Shown: positions 17,623 to 24,234 of the stretch, piece by piece
Position numbering within the stretch: the stretch's first letter is position 1
Layout: the number at the start of each line of letters is the position of its first letter
Assembly: GCA_023460995.1 (NCBI GenBank)
Contig: JAEWOE010000002.1
Span: 62,001 to 126,000, forward strand
Direction of reading: 5' to 3'
Source of the DNA: Bacillota bacterium
GTDB taxonomy: Bacteria; Bacillota_I; Bacilli_A; RF39; UBA660
DNA length: 64,000 nt
Translations under genes and position numbers: made by a program
Notes under the pieces: generated by a model
Database searches by the model: none
What the model was told of the DNA's origin: nothing
What the model saw: only the letters and a program-made list of their open reading frames with translations

Positions 17623-17800
17623 TACTGATAAACGAAATCTATACATAAAAAGAAATATTATAATCATCATTTTTACAATGATAATAATATTTTCTATGTT
17701 AACAGGTTGTGATGCGAAAGGAGGTAATGCAAGTGAAACAAAAGTTAGTAGAGACACGAATGAAAATAACAATACCACTAATGTTCCTGCTTGTCATTAG
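17615..17800 (+). CDS. Small lipoprotein, 61 aa
   Basis: ATG 17615 follows AGGAGG (17604-17609); it overlaps the end of the fusion gene by eight bases. Basic N-terminus, hydrophobic stretch and lipobox MLTGC (Cys at about 31), then about 30 polar residues (Ser/Asn/Thr-rich) and a final CH. The mature chain is only a short tail, so it may be a metal-site peptide (C-H end) or simply carry the translation signal for the next gene, whose ribosome binding site lies inside it. Its frame is open and the lipobox is convincing, but function is unknown. Confidence 0.6.
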   Translation: MINTDKRNLYIKRNIIIIIFTMIIIFSMLTGCDAKGGNASETKVSRDTNENNNTTNVPACH

Positions 17801-18266
17801 TTTATTTGGACTAGCTGGGTGTAGTTCTAAGAAGGTAGAAGTTATAGAGGAAGAAATAGTTAAGCATACTATAATGACAGTAAAACAAGGTGAAGATATT
17901 ATAATAAACACTAATGATATAAATTCTAACGCAACTTACTATAATTATGAAATAGATGGATATATAATTCAAATATTTGCAGTAAAAGCATCTGATGGTA
18001 CTGTAAGAATAGCGTTTAATACATGTGGTGCATGTAACCCATCTCCTTCAGCTTATTTTGTCCAAAAAGGTGAGTATTTTGAATGCCAAAATTGTGGAAA
18101 TAAATTCAAAATAGATGAGATTGGTTTAACAAATAGACCTGGATGTTTTCCAATAGGGATATTAGATGATAATAAAAATATAGATGGAGACAACATTACA
18201 ATATCTAGTAGTTTTATAGAGACATATAAACAAAAATTCGAAACAATAAACATTTATGAAAACTAA
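17733..18266 (+). CDS. DUF2318 lipoprotein
   Basis: 177 aa. GTG 17733 lies 8 bases after AAAGGAGG (17717-17724); earlier candidates overlap that site. Lipobox LAGC at about 31-34. The mature part matches DUF2318: VRIAFNTCGACNPS, a short Tyr/Gln strand, then FECQNCGNKFKIDEIG and GCFPI, giving two CxxC pairs likely to bind metal. DUF2318 domains often occur with membrane metal or iron-uptake proteins (family knowledge); here the context is copper. It is the last gene of the operon. It might deliver metal to, or accept it from, the cupredoxin end of the fusion protein. Confidence 0.85.
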   Translation: MKQKLVETRMKITIPLMFLLVISLFGLAGCSSKKVEVIEEEIVKHTIMTVKQGEDIIINTNDINSNATYYNYEIDGYIIQIFAVKASDGTVRIAFNTCGACNPSPSAYFVQKGEYFECQNCGNKFKIDEIGLTNRPGCFPIGILDDNKNIDGDNITISSSFIETYKQKFETINIYEN

Positions 18267-18445
18267 GAATTTCTTTTTATATTAATATATTTATATTAAT
18301 AAAAGATGTATAATAATCAGATATCTTAATTATCTTTAGTCTTGCAATTAGGTTTAATTTACAAAATATTAACTTATCTGAAACTAGTATTTTTCACAAT
18401 TTTTGATATTATAATACAAAAAAACCTTGTTTTACTTATTTTTTC

Positions 18446-18474
18446 TTGTACATTAACTTAAGTGGTGGTATAAT
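18446..18474 (+). promoter_or_regulatory. rpsU promoter
   Basis: TTGTAC (18446-18451), 17-base spacer, TATAAT (18469-18474). The preceding 18267-18445 is AT-rich with no recognisable gene. Confidence 0.75.
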
Positions 18475-18503
18475 AATTCATAGTTAAGAAGGGAGGGATA
18501 TTG

Positions 18504-18698
18504 ATGACAAAAGTTCTAGTACGTAATGGTAACGTTGACGGTGCCTTGAGAATGGTTAAACAAAGAAATGCCAAAGATGGCCTCCTAAAAGCAGTTCGTG
18601 AAAGACAAGAAGGTTATATGAAACCCGGAGTTAAAAAAAGAATGGCTAAAAAAGAAGCTATTAAAAATGCTAAAAAGAATAGTAGAAAATACAGCTAA
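18504..18698 (+). CDS. rpsU: Ribosomal protein bS21
   Basis: 64 aa; ATG 18504 follows GGGAGGG, preferred to the TTG one codon upstream. The pattern VRNGNVDGALRMVKQ, a basic helix and a Lys/Arg-rich end are typical of S21, a 30S component near the 3' end of 16S rRNA that aids initiation. A terminator follows directly, and yqeY comes next, as in many Bacillota. Confidence 0.93.
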   Translation: MTKVLVRNGNVDGALRMVKQRNAKDGLLKAVRERQEGYMKPGVKKRMAKKEAIKNAKKNSRKYS

Positions 18699-18719
18699 GA
18701 GTCATTAAGACTCTTTTTT
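18697..18719 (+). terminator. Rho-independent terminator after rpsU
   Basis: AAGAGTC (18697-18703), loop ATTAA, GACTCTT (18709-18715) and T-run. Some read-through to yqeY is plausible, since I see no promoter before it. Confidence 0.85.
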
Positions 18720-18738
18720 ATATAAAGGAGAATAAAAG

Positions 18739-19179
18739 ATGAGACAAACGATATTAGATGATATTATAAAAGCAATGAAGGAAAAAGATAAAGATACTTT
18801 ATCAGTACTTCGTATGGTAAAAGGTGCAATGCAATTAGAAGAAATAAATGTTAAGCATGAACTTAATGATGAAGAAATGACAAGAATTATATCTAAACAA
18901 ATTAAAACAAGAAAAGATTCTATAGTTGAGTTTGAAAAAGGAAATAGACAAGATCTTGTTGATGCTGTAAACTCTGAAATTACAATACTTGAAAAATATA
19001 TGCCTGAACAAATGAGTGAAGAAGATATATTAAAAGTAATAGATGAAGTATTCAGTAAAGTTAATCCAACTGGTCCTTCTGAAATGGGGAAAATTATGGG
19101 AATGATTTCTCCACTAGTAAAAGGAAAAGCAGATATGGGGCTTGTAAATAAATTGATAAAAGAAAGATTATCAAATTAA
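18739..19179 (+). CDS. yqeY: YqeY / GatB-Yqey domain protein
   Basis: 146 aa, the standard length of free-standing YqeY proteins related to the tail domain of GatB. Typical features: LDDIIKAMKEKDKDTLSVLRMVKGA at the start, then a helical middle with KQIKTRKDSIVEFEKG, LEKYMPEQMSEEDI and the ending TGPSEMGKIMGMI...KGKADMGLVNKLIKERL. A tRNA-related role is suspected for the family but is not established. Downstream of rpsU, a common pairing in Bacillota. Confidence 0.93.
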   Translation: MRQTILDDIIKAMKEKDKDTLSVLRMVKGAMQLEEINVKHELNDEEMTRIISKQIKTRKDSIVEFEKGNRQDLVDAVNSEITILEKYMPEQMSEEDILKVIDEVFSKVNPTGPSEMGKIMGMISPLVKGKADMGLVNKLIKERLSN

Positions 19180-19204
19180 AATATGTTTATACATATTTTT
19201 TTTA
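19178..19204 (+). terminator. Rho-independent terminator after yqeY
   Basis: AAAATATGT (19178-19186), loop TTAT, ACATATTTT and T-run; the stop codon lies in the left arm. Confidence 0.85.
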
Positions 19205-19245
19205 ATTTTTTTAATGTATAATGTAAGAATAGGGTAGGGATAATT

Positions 19246-20481
19246 ATGGGCGAGCTATATGCGTTTAAACAAGATAAAAATAAATATGAATCACAAATAG
19301 GTATAGAAGAAAATGTTTTTAATAAACAAAAATTAATGAAGGAATATCAAGATAAAACTAAAAGGTATTTAGGGACGGCAATTAGTATTATCAATAAAAA
19401 CTTTAATATTAATTATTCTATGAATAAGGAAGCTGTAGGTATGACTGCAACTTTTCAGAAGATAAATACAATTGTTAGAAAAACAGATCAAGAGATCTCA
19501 ATTGAAATGGAACAATTAAGTAATCAAATACCAAATTTAGCGGTAAGCGATGATATCAAAGAAACAATTGAACTAGCTATAGAGATAGTTACAATTTATT
19601 GTACTAACGGGGTTGAAAATTCAGCGGTTGCTTCAACTGCCGATATAAATGTTTTTGAAGATAATAAAGTAATAAATGAAACAAGGCTGAATCAAAATTC
19701 TGAAAGTGTTACCGAAAAACAAGATTCAAATATAGTTCAGGAAATTAATGAAAAAGTACCACCTTTAAAAAAAGACAGTCCCTTTATTTCATATAAAGTT
19801 AAACTAGGATTATTAATAATACCAGTTGTATCATTATTTATGACTTTTGTGTTATTTATTATCCTAAAAGTTCTATCTAAATTGCCATTTTTCTCAAATA
19901 TAATTGGTAGTGGAACTTCAAGTATGTTATATGTAATATTTTTCTATGGTTTATTATTCTTATTTTCATGGTTAGTAACCAGCTTTATCTCATCATTTAT
20001 AAGTGGCAGAACAAATAATAAAATATCCTTTATGATATTGCCTTTTTCTTTGCTTATTTTATTAATAATTGTTTCAAAAATAGTTATAGATTATGTAACA
20101 GTAAAACAATTACTAGATGTAGTATCATTATTATATATTAATGTTTATTATGCATGTGCCATTATAATACTATATACGTTTATGCCATTATTTTATATTT
20201 TATCAGTATTCCAAAAGCATACCAAAACGAGTATAGTTGAATTTATTGATATAAGTATAATAATATATGTAGGTATTTTACCTGGAATAAAACATATATT
20301 AGAAGTCCTTAAAATAGATCAGTTTAAAGGTGTATTTAATGCATTATATAATTATCCAAAACAAAAAATTGTTTTTATTATATTAATAATTATTTGTATT
20401 TTATCTAATATAATTTATTCTTTTATTAAATATAAAAAAGGTAGTAAAAGTAGTGAAAATATAGAAAGTAGTGAAGCATAA
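19246..20481 (+). CDS. Unknown polytopic membrane protein, 411 aa
   Basis: Not recognised. The soluble N-terminal half (about 1-180) is helical and Gln/Asn-rich, including a low-complexity Asn/Ser/Glu linker at 130-175. The C-terminal half has about six membrane helices (near 186-212, 222-249, 262-285, 296-322, 330-350, 374-395) and ends in a short charged tail. A TATAAT at 19217-19222 lies 24 bases before the ATG, and AGGGTAGGGA serves as ribosome binding site. Followed by a terminator, so monocistronic. No transport or enzyme motif is visible. Confidence 0.75.
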   Translation: MGELYAFKQDKNKYESQIGIEENVFNKQKLMKEYQDKTKRYLGTAISIINKNFNINYSMNKEAVGMTATFQKINTIVRKTDQEISIEMEQLSNQIPNLAVSDDIKETIELAIEIVTIYCTNGVENSAVASTADINVFEDNKVINETRLNQNSESVTEKQDSNIVQEINEKVPPLKKDSPFISYKVKLGLLIIPVVSLFMTFVLFIILKVLSKLPFFSNIIGSGTSSMLYVIFFYGLLFLFSWLVTSFISSFISGRTNNKISFMILPFSLLILLIIVSKIVIDYVTVKQLLDVVSLLYINVYYACAIIILYTFMPLFYILSVFQKHTKTSIVEFIDISIIIYVGILPGIKHILEVLKIDQFKGVFNALYNYPKQKIVFIILIIICILSNIIYSFIKYKKGSKSSENIESSEA

Positions 20482-20512
20482 AAGAAAGAAGTTTAACTTT
20501 CTTTTATTTTTT
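20480..20512 (+). terminator. Rho-independent terminator
   Basis: AAAAGAAAG and CTTTCTTTT arms around AAGTTTAA, with a T-rich tail; it abuts the next promoter. Confidence 0.8.
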
Positions 20513-20514
20513 TA

Positions 20515-20544
20515 TTGACAAGTGTCACATACTACGCATATAAT
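20515..20544 (+). promoter_or_regulatory. Promoter of the NrtR-like gene with operator 1
   Basis: TTGACA (20515-20520), 18-base spacer, TATAAT (20539-20544). The spacer holds GTGTC (20522-20526), six bases, TACGC (20533-20537), an imperfect version of the GTGTA-N6-TACAC repeats found twice ahead of the next gene. This suggests weaker autoregulation by the encoded regulator. Confidence 0.72.
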
Positions 20545-20563
20545 GTAATTGTAGGTGATAAAT

Positions 20564-21238
20564 ATGGAAGTTAAAAATCCATTATATAAAAATCAGGGTA
20601 TACATGCTATTTCTGCTATATTTACGGTAGACAAAGGAATTACTAAAGTACTACTGATAAAAAGGAATAATGAACCATTTAAAGGTATGTGGGCTTTAGT
20701 AGGCGGAGCTCTTTATAATAATGAAACTTTAGATCAAGGTATAAAAAGAGAGATAGAAGAGAAAATTGGTATTAATATTAAAAATATTGAAATGTTTGAT
20801 ATTTTTAGTAAGATCGATAGATCACCAGTGATGCGAATGATCGCTGTAGGATATATAGGAATTGTTGATTCATCAAAAGTTGAAGTTGTTAAAAAAACTG
20901 TAAAAACTAGTGATGCTGACTGGGTTCCAATTGATAAAATTGGAAAACTTGCTTATGACCATAATGAAATAATTAGTAAAGGAATAGAAGTTCTAAAGCA
21001 AAAAATAGTCAATACAGATATTTTGAAAAGTTTATATCCAGAAGGATTTACACTTCCAGAAATTCAAAAAACTTATGAAGCTATTTTGAGTAAGGAACTA
21101 GATAGAAGAAATTTTAGAAAGAAAATGCTTAGCTTAGATTTAATTTATGATACTGGTTTAGCAAAGAAGTTTGAGGGAACTAAACCAGCAAAAATATATA
21201 AGTTTAAAGAAAATAGAAAAAGTAAAAATGTATTTTAA
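20564..21238 (+). CDS. Nudix / winged-helix transcriptional regulator, NrtR-like
   Basis: 224 aa; ATG 20564 after TAGGTGA. Residues 12-140 form a Nudix domain, with the box G-x5-E-x7-REIEEKIGI at about 47-70. The REUxEExGU consensus has Lys in place of the second Glu of EE (K67), a metal ligand, so hydrolysis is probably lost and the domain is a sensor. Residues about 150-220 form the winged helix typical of NrtR (LPEIQKTYEAIL, DRRNFRKKML, GTKPAKIYKF). NrtR proteins repress NAD biosynthesis genes and respond to ADP-ribose (family knowledge). Its target here looks to be itself and the 21347-24076 operon. Confidence 0.88.
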   Translation: MEVKNPLYKNQGIHAISAIFTVDKGITKVLLIKRNNEPFKGMWALVGGALYNNETLDQGIKREIEEKIGINIKNIEMFDIFSKIDRSPVMRMIAVGYIGIVDSSKVEVVKKTVKTSDADWVPIDKIGKLAYDHNEIISKGIEVLKQKIVNTDILKSLYPEGFTLPEIQKTYEAILSKELDRRNFRKKMLSLDLIYDTGLAKKFEGTKPAKIYKFKENRKSKNVF

Positions 21239-21260
21239 TACATTTTTATAAACTTATAAC

Positions 21261-21280
21261 AAGTGTATTATACTACACAT
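21261..21280 (+). promoter_or_regulatory. Operator 2, GTGTA-N6-TACAC
   Basis: GTGTA (21263-21267) and TACAC (21274-21278), separated by six bases. Same spacing as operator 3, whose GTGTA starts exactly 50 bases further on, and as the imperfect repeat inside the regulator's own promoter. Confidence 0.7.
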
Positions 21281-21310
21281 AATAGTAATACGCTTTTATA
21301 TAGATTTAAC

Positions 21311-21330
21311 AAGTGTATCAAATTACACTT
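21311..21330 (+). promoter_or_regulatory. Operator 3, perfect AAGTGTA-N6-TACACTT repeat
   Basis: A 7-6-7 inverted repeat, 17 bases before the ATG at 21347 and 7 bases before its ribosome binding site, where binding would block transcription or elongation. Confidence 0.75.
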
Positions 21331-21346
21331 AAAGAAAGGAAAGTAT

Positions 21347-21940
21347 ATGTTTATTAATTTAAAAGAAGGAAAGTTAACGCTTTATGATTTGGTTGTAAGT
21401 AAGAAAATGCAACCTGTTCTTGAAAGAATATCTTATGAAGGCATAAAAGAACATCATTCATTTACTGCTACACATTGGTGTAGGGAAGGAAGAAGAACAG
21501 ATAATACTATAGTAAGAAATATGTACTGGCAAAAAACAGGAAGGGTAATTGAATATAATGATTTCTATTCGCAAGATGAAGATGAGTATTTAATAAATTA
21601 TGATTTATATAAGCTTCCTAATTTATATTTAATAATTGAAAGTTTATTAAATGAAAATTATGAAACGCTAGATGAACTATCAAAATATCAAAGAAAAGAA
21701 AATTTAAATGCTATAGAAAAGGAAATATTTATTAAACACAAAAAGGAAATATATGATTATATATACTTAAGAAAAATCATTGAATTAGATCCGACTGCAG
21801 GCTTGGAATTAATAAATATTTTAAAATTAAATAGCAAGGGAAAACTAAAAGCTAATTTAAAAAATATTAAGCAATATTTAAATATATATAGTCTAGATTT
21901 AGAAGGGATAAAAGTTAAGGTGAAAGTTGATGAAAAATAA
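21347..21940 (+). CDS. Unknown protein, 197 aa, first gene of the putative NrtR-type regulon
   Basis: Not recognised. ATG 21347 follows GAAAGGAAAG; the in-frame ATG at 21263 is rejected because it lies within operator 2 and lacks a ribosome binding site. The N-terminal half contains HHSFTATHWCREGRRTDNTIVRN, with a His pair, Cys and many Arg, so a nucleotide or nucleic-acid ligand is possible. The C-terminal half is helical and Lys/Leu/Asn-rich. It overlaps the next gene by 11 bases. No signal sequence or membrane helix. The operator pair directly upstream makes it the best candidate for the primary target of the NrtR-like protein. Confidence 0.7.
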   Translation: MFINLKEGKLTLYDLVVSKKMQPVLERISYEGIKEHHSFTATHWCREGRRTDNTIVRNMYWQKTGRVIEYNDFYSQDEDEYLINYDLYKLPNLYLIIESLLNENYETLDELSKYQRKENLNAIEKEIFIKHKKEIYDYIYLRKIIELDPTAGLELINILKLNSKGKLKANLKNIKQYLNIYSLDLEGIKVKVKVDEK

Positions 21941-22376
21941 TAATATTTTAGAGTTAAGTGAAATTGAAAATAAGTTTAATGAGATACAGGATGAAAGAAG
22001 TAATATTTTAAAAAGAATGCGCGAACTAGAAAAGTTGGATGTTATTAATGAGTATCAAAAGTTATGTTCTAGTAATGAGACACTATATAGGCAACAAAAT
22101 AGTTTAAGAGAAAGATATACTAATTTAAAACAAAAAAACTGTTCACATCCTCTTTGGTATTTTATTAAAGAAGAGACCGATACATATGAAGGAAGAACAT
22201 ACTATACATGTAGATGTTTAGAATGTAATTTAGTTGAGGAACGTAGAAGCAGAGATTTTGATGATGTTATTAGGGGTGATTATAGTAAGATTAAAGATGA
22301 GTATAATAACAGAAAATCATCCCCATCAGTTAAAGCAGTTCAAATGATAAAAAAATATAGTGGGAGAAATAAATGA
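21930..22376 (+). CDS. Coiled-coil protein with zinc-ribbon-like motif, 148 aa
   Basis: ATG 21930 (TTG one codon earlier rejected) follows AAGGTG. Residues about 5-65 form a charged coiled coil (ERSNILKRMRELEKL, NETLYRQQNSLRERY). Then NCSHPLWYFIKEE and YYTCRCLECNLVEERR supply Cys, His and CxCxxC, a plausible zinc ribbon. The tail is basic. No known family recognised. It overlaps both neighbours (11 and 4 bases), so the operon is translationally coupled. A nucleic-acid-binding or scaffold role is possible, but unproven. Confidence 0.72.
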   Translation: MKNNNILELSEIENKFNEIQDERSNILKRMRELEKLDVINEYQKLCSSNETLYRQQNSLRERYTNLKQKNCSHPLWYFIKEETDTYEGRTYYTCRCLECNLVEERRSRDFDDVIRGDYSKIKDEYNNRKSSPSVKAVQMIKKYSGRNK

Positions 22377-22930
22377 TCTATTTATTAAGACATGGTCAAG
22401 ATGATGAAAGTTTTATAGGAGGACATTCTGATGTTGAACTTACTCTAACAGGTATTTCACAAGTCATGGAGACTACAAATTTCCTAAAGAATAATAGTTA
22501 TAAAATAGAGAGAATTATATCAAGTGATATAAAAAGAGCGAGGCAGACAACTGAAATAGTCATTGAAAGTTTAAATATACCTATAGAATATACAAGTATG
22601 TTAAGAGAACTTGATAAAGGTAACTTAAATGGCTTACCAGTAACGCAAGCTAAAATATTATATCCAGAATTTATTAATGTAGAAGACATCTATACCAAAT
22701 ATCCTAATGGCGAATCTATGCAGGATTTTTATGAACGAATTAAAGGTGATATTGATAAAATACTTGCCTTAGATAATTCATTATTAGTCACCCATCGTGG
22801 TGTAATTAACATGTTATATTTCATTTTAAATAATTTAGAACCAAATATGGACAAGAAGCAATTTGGAGCTGAACACGCTTCACTTCATGAATTAGATCCT
22901 AAAAGTAAAGTTATTAAAAAAATAAAATAG
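22373..22930 (+). CDS. Histidine phosphatase family protein (phosphoglycerate mutase-like)
   Basis: 185 aa. RHG motif LLRHGQD with phospho-acceptor H7, IISSDIKRARQTTEIV (second Arg and helix), acidic MLRELDKGNLNG, and the second catalytic His in VTHRGV (H141). This is the usual small branch-1 histidine phosphatase; family members dephosphorylate sugar phosphates, nucleotides or cobalamin intermediates, so substrate cannot be assigned. Start overlaps the preceding stop (ATGA). Its place in the NrtR-type operon suggests a nucleotide or NAD-linked phosphate substrate, by context only. Confidence 0.9.
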   Translation: MIYLLRHGQDDESFIGGHSDVELTLTGISQVMETTNFLKNNSYKIERIISSDIKRARQTTEIVIESLNIPIEYTSMLRELDKGNLNGLPVTQAKILYPEFINVEDIYTKYPNGESMQDFYERIKGDIDKILALDNSLLVTHRGVINMLYFILNNLEPNMDKKQFGAEHASLHELDPKSKVIKKIK

Positions 22931-22939
22931 GAGATTAAT

Positions 22940-24076
22940 ATGGGAAAAATAGTAGGAAAAATCGTTTTAACAGGAGGGCCTTGTGCTGGAAAGACAAGTG
23001 CTCTTACAAAAATTGAAGAAGAGCTAACAGAAAAAGGCTTCAAAGTATTTATTGTTAGTGAAAGTGCAACTGAATTAATAAAAGGTGGGATTAAACCATT
23101 TGGTAGAATGCCAATTGATTTAATCAAATTTCAAAGTTTAATATTAAAGTATCAATATGAAAAAGAAAAAATATATGAAGAGGCAGCAAAAAGTTTAGGT
23201 GATGATGAGAAATGTATTATCATTCATGATAGAGGTTTACTTGATAATAAAGCGTATATCAACCAACAAATTTTTAATCAGTTACTTAATGAACAAGGCT
23301 TAAAAGAATTAGAAATAATGGATAACTACAATATGGTAATTCATTTAGTAACTGCGGCTGACGGAGCAGAGGAGGCCTATACTCTAGGAAATAATGTCGC
23401 TAGAACAGAGACTATCGAAGAGGCAAAAGAACTAGATAATAGAACTGTAAATGCTTGGGCTGGACATCCAAACTTAAGAATTATAGGTAATGAAAAAGAT
23501 TTTGCCGCTAAACTTCAAAATGTTATTGATGAAATAAATAACCTAATTGGAGAACCTGTTTCAATTAGAAAACAAAGAAAATTTTTAATTGATTTAGAAA
23601 ATTCTGATTTATCATTTTTAACAGAAGATAATTCAACTGCTATTCATATAGAACAAACATATATAAATGATAATTCTGATGTTGAAACAAGACTTAGAAA
23701 AAGAACTTATAATGATCAAAGCTGCTACTATTTAACAGTTCAAGTAAAAGAAAAAGACGGTAAATCAACTGTTTTAACAAATAGAAAGATTACTGAAAAA
23801 GAGTATACTAAACAGTTATCAACTGCCGTTTCAACTACTTCGGTATCCAAAGATAGATATTCATTTTCAAAAAATAAACAGTATTTTAGATTAGATATAT
23901 TTGATGCAATGAAAAAGTATGCTTTACTTGAAATAGACCCTACTTATGAAAATTCTAGAATTAAACTACCTAAGGAAATTAAAGTTATAGAAGATGTTAC
24001 TAATAGTCCTTATTACGACAATCATGTAATATCAGAAATGGTTACTCACGAAAAAAATAAAGTTTTAAATAAATAA
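22940..24076 (+). CDS. AAA_28 P-loop ATPase fused to a CYTH-like domain
   Basis: 378 aa. Residues 1-195 are a NadR/Ttd14-like P-loop domain: LTGGPCAGKTSAL (Walker A at 12-19), VSESATELI and IIHDRGLLDNKAYI (Walker B-like), then an Arg-containing lid. Residues about 205-375 resemble CYTH triphosphate-tunnel domains: VETRLRKRTY, YYLTVQVK, QYFRLDIF, LLEIDP and LPKEIKVIEDVT. The usual ExExK start is degenerate (RKQRKFLID). Such fusions are known in eukaryotic Ttd14 and some bacteria; biochemical role is not settled. It ends the putative NrtR-type operon, and the NadR-like fold fits a nucleotide or NAD-related job. Confidence 0.87.
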   Translation: MGKIVGKIVLTGGPCAGKTSALTKIEEELTEKGFKVFIVSESATELIKGGIKPFGRMPIDLIKFQSLILKYQYEKEKIYEEAAKSLGDDEKCIIIHDRGLLDNKAYINQQIFNQLLNEQGLKELEIMDNYNMVIHLVTAADGAEEAYTLGNNVARTETIEEAKELDNRTVNAWAGHPNLRIIGNEKDFAAKLQNVIDEINNLIGEPVSIRKQRKFLIDLENSDLSFLTEDNSTAIHIEQTYINDNSDVETRLRKRTYNDQSCYYLTVQVKEKDGKSTVLTNRKITEKEYTKQLSTAVSTTSVSKDRYSFSKNKQYFRLDIFDAMKKYALLEIDPTYENSRIKLPKEIKVIEDVTNSPYYDNHVISEMVTHEKNKVLNK

Positions 24077-24083
24077 AATCAAT

Positions 24084-24144
24084 AAAAAAGCCAAAAAAAT
24101 GTTGTTATTCATATTTATTATGATATAATATTAATGGCTTTTTT
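24084..24144 (+). promoter_or_regulatory. rpsB-tsf promoter inside a long-arm inverted repeat
   Basis: TTGTTA (24102-24107), 16-base spacer, TATAAT (24124-24129). It is framed by AAAAAAGCCA (24084-24093) and its exact complement TGGCTTTTTT (24135-24144), which ends in T and could terminate read-through from the upstream operon while the promoter lies in the 41-base loop. Confidence 0.6.
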
Positions 24145-24221
24145 AATACACACGACAATGATTTTTATGCCTAGTGCCTTATGGTGGTGTAAAAAGTTGA
24201 TTTGTTCGGAGGAAAAACAAA
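24145..24221 (+). other. rpsB 5' leader
   Basis: About 80 bases between the promoter and the rpsB ribosome binding site (AAAGGAGG, 24222-24229), with more G and C than its surroundings. TACAC near 24147 can pair with GTGTA near 24187-24191, and GCC/GGC-type pairing inside is possible. An autoregulatory ribosomal-protein leader is plausible, but I cannot match it to a named family. Confidence 0.4.
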
Positions 24222-24234
24222 AGGAGGAAATAAA

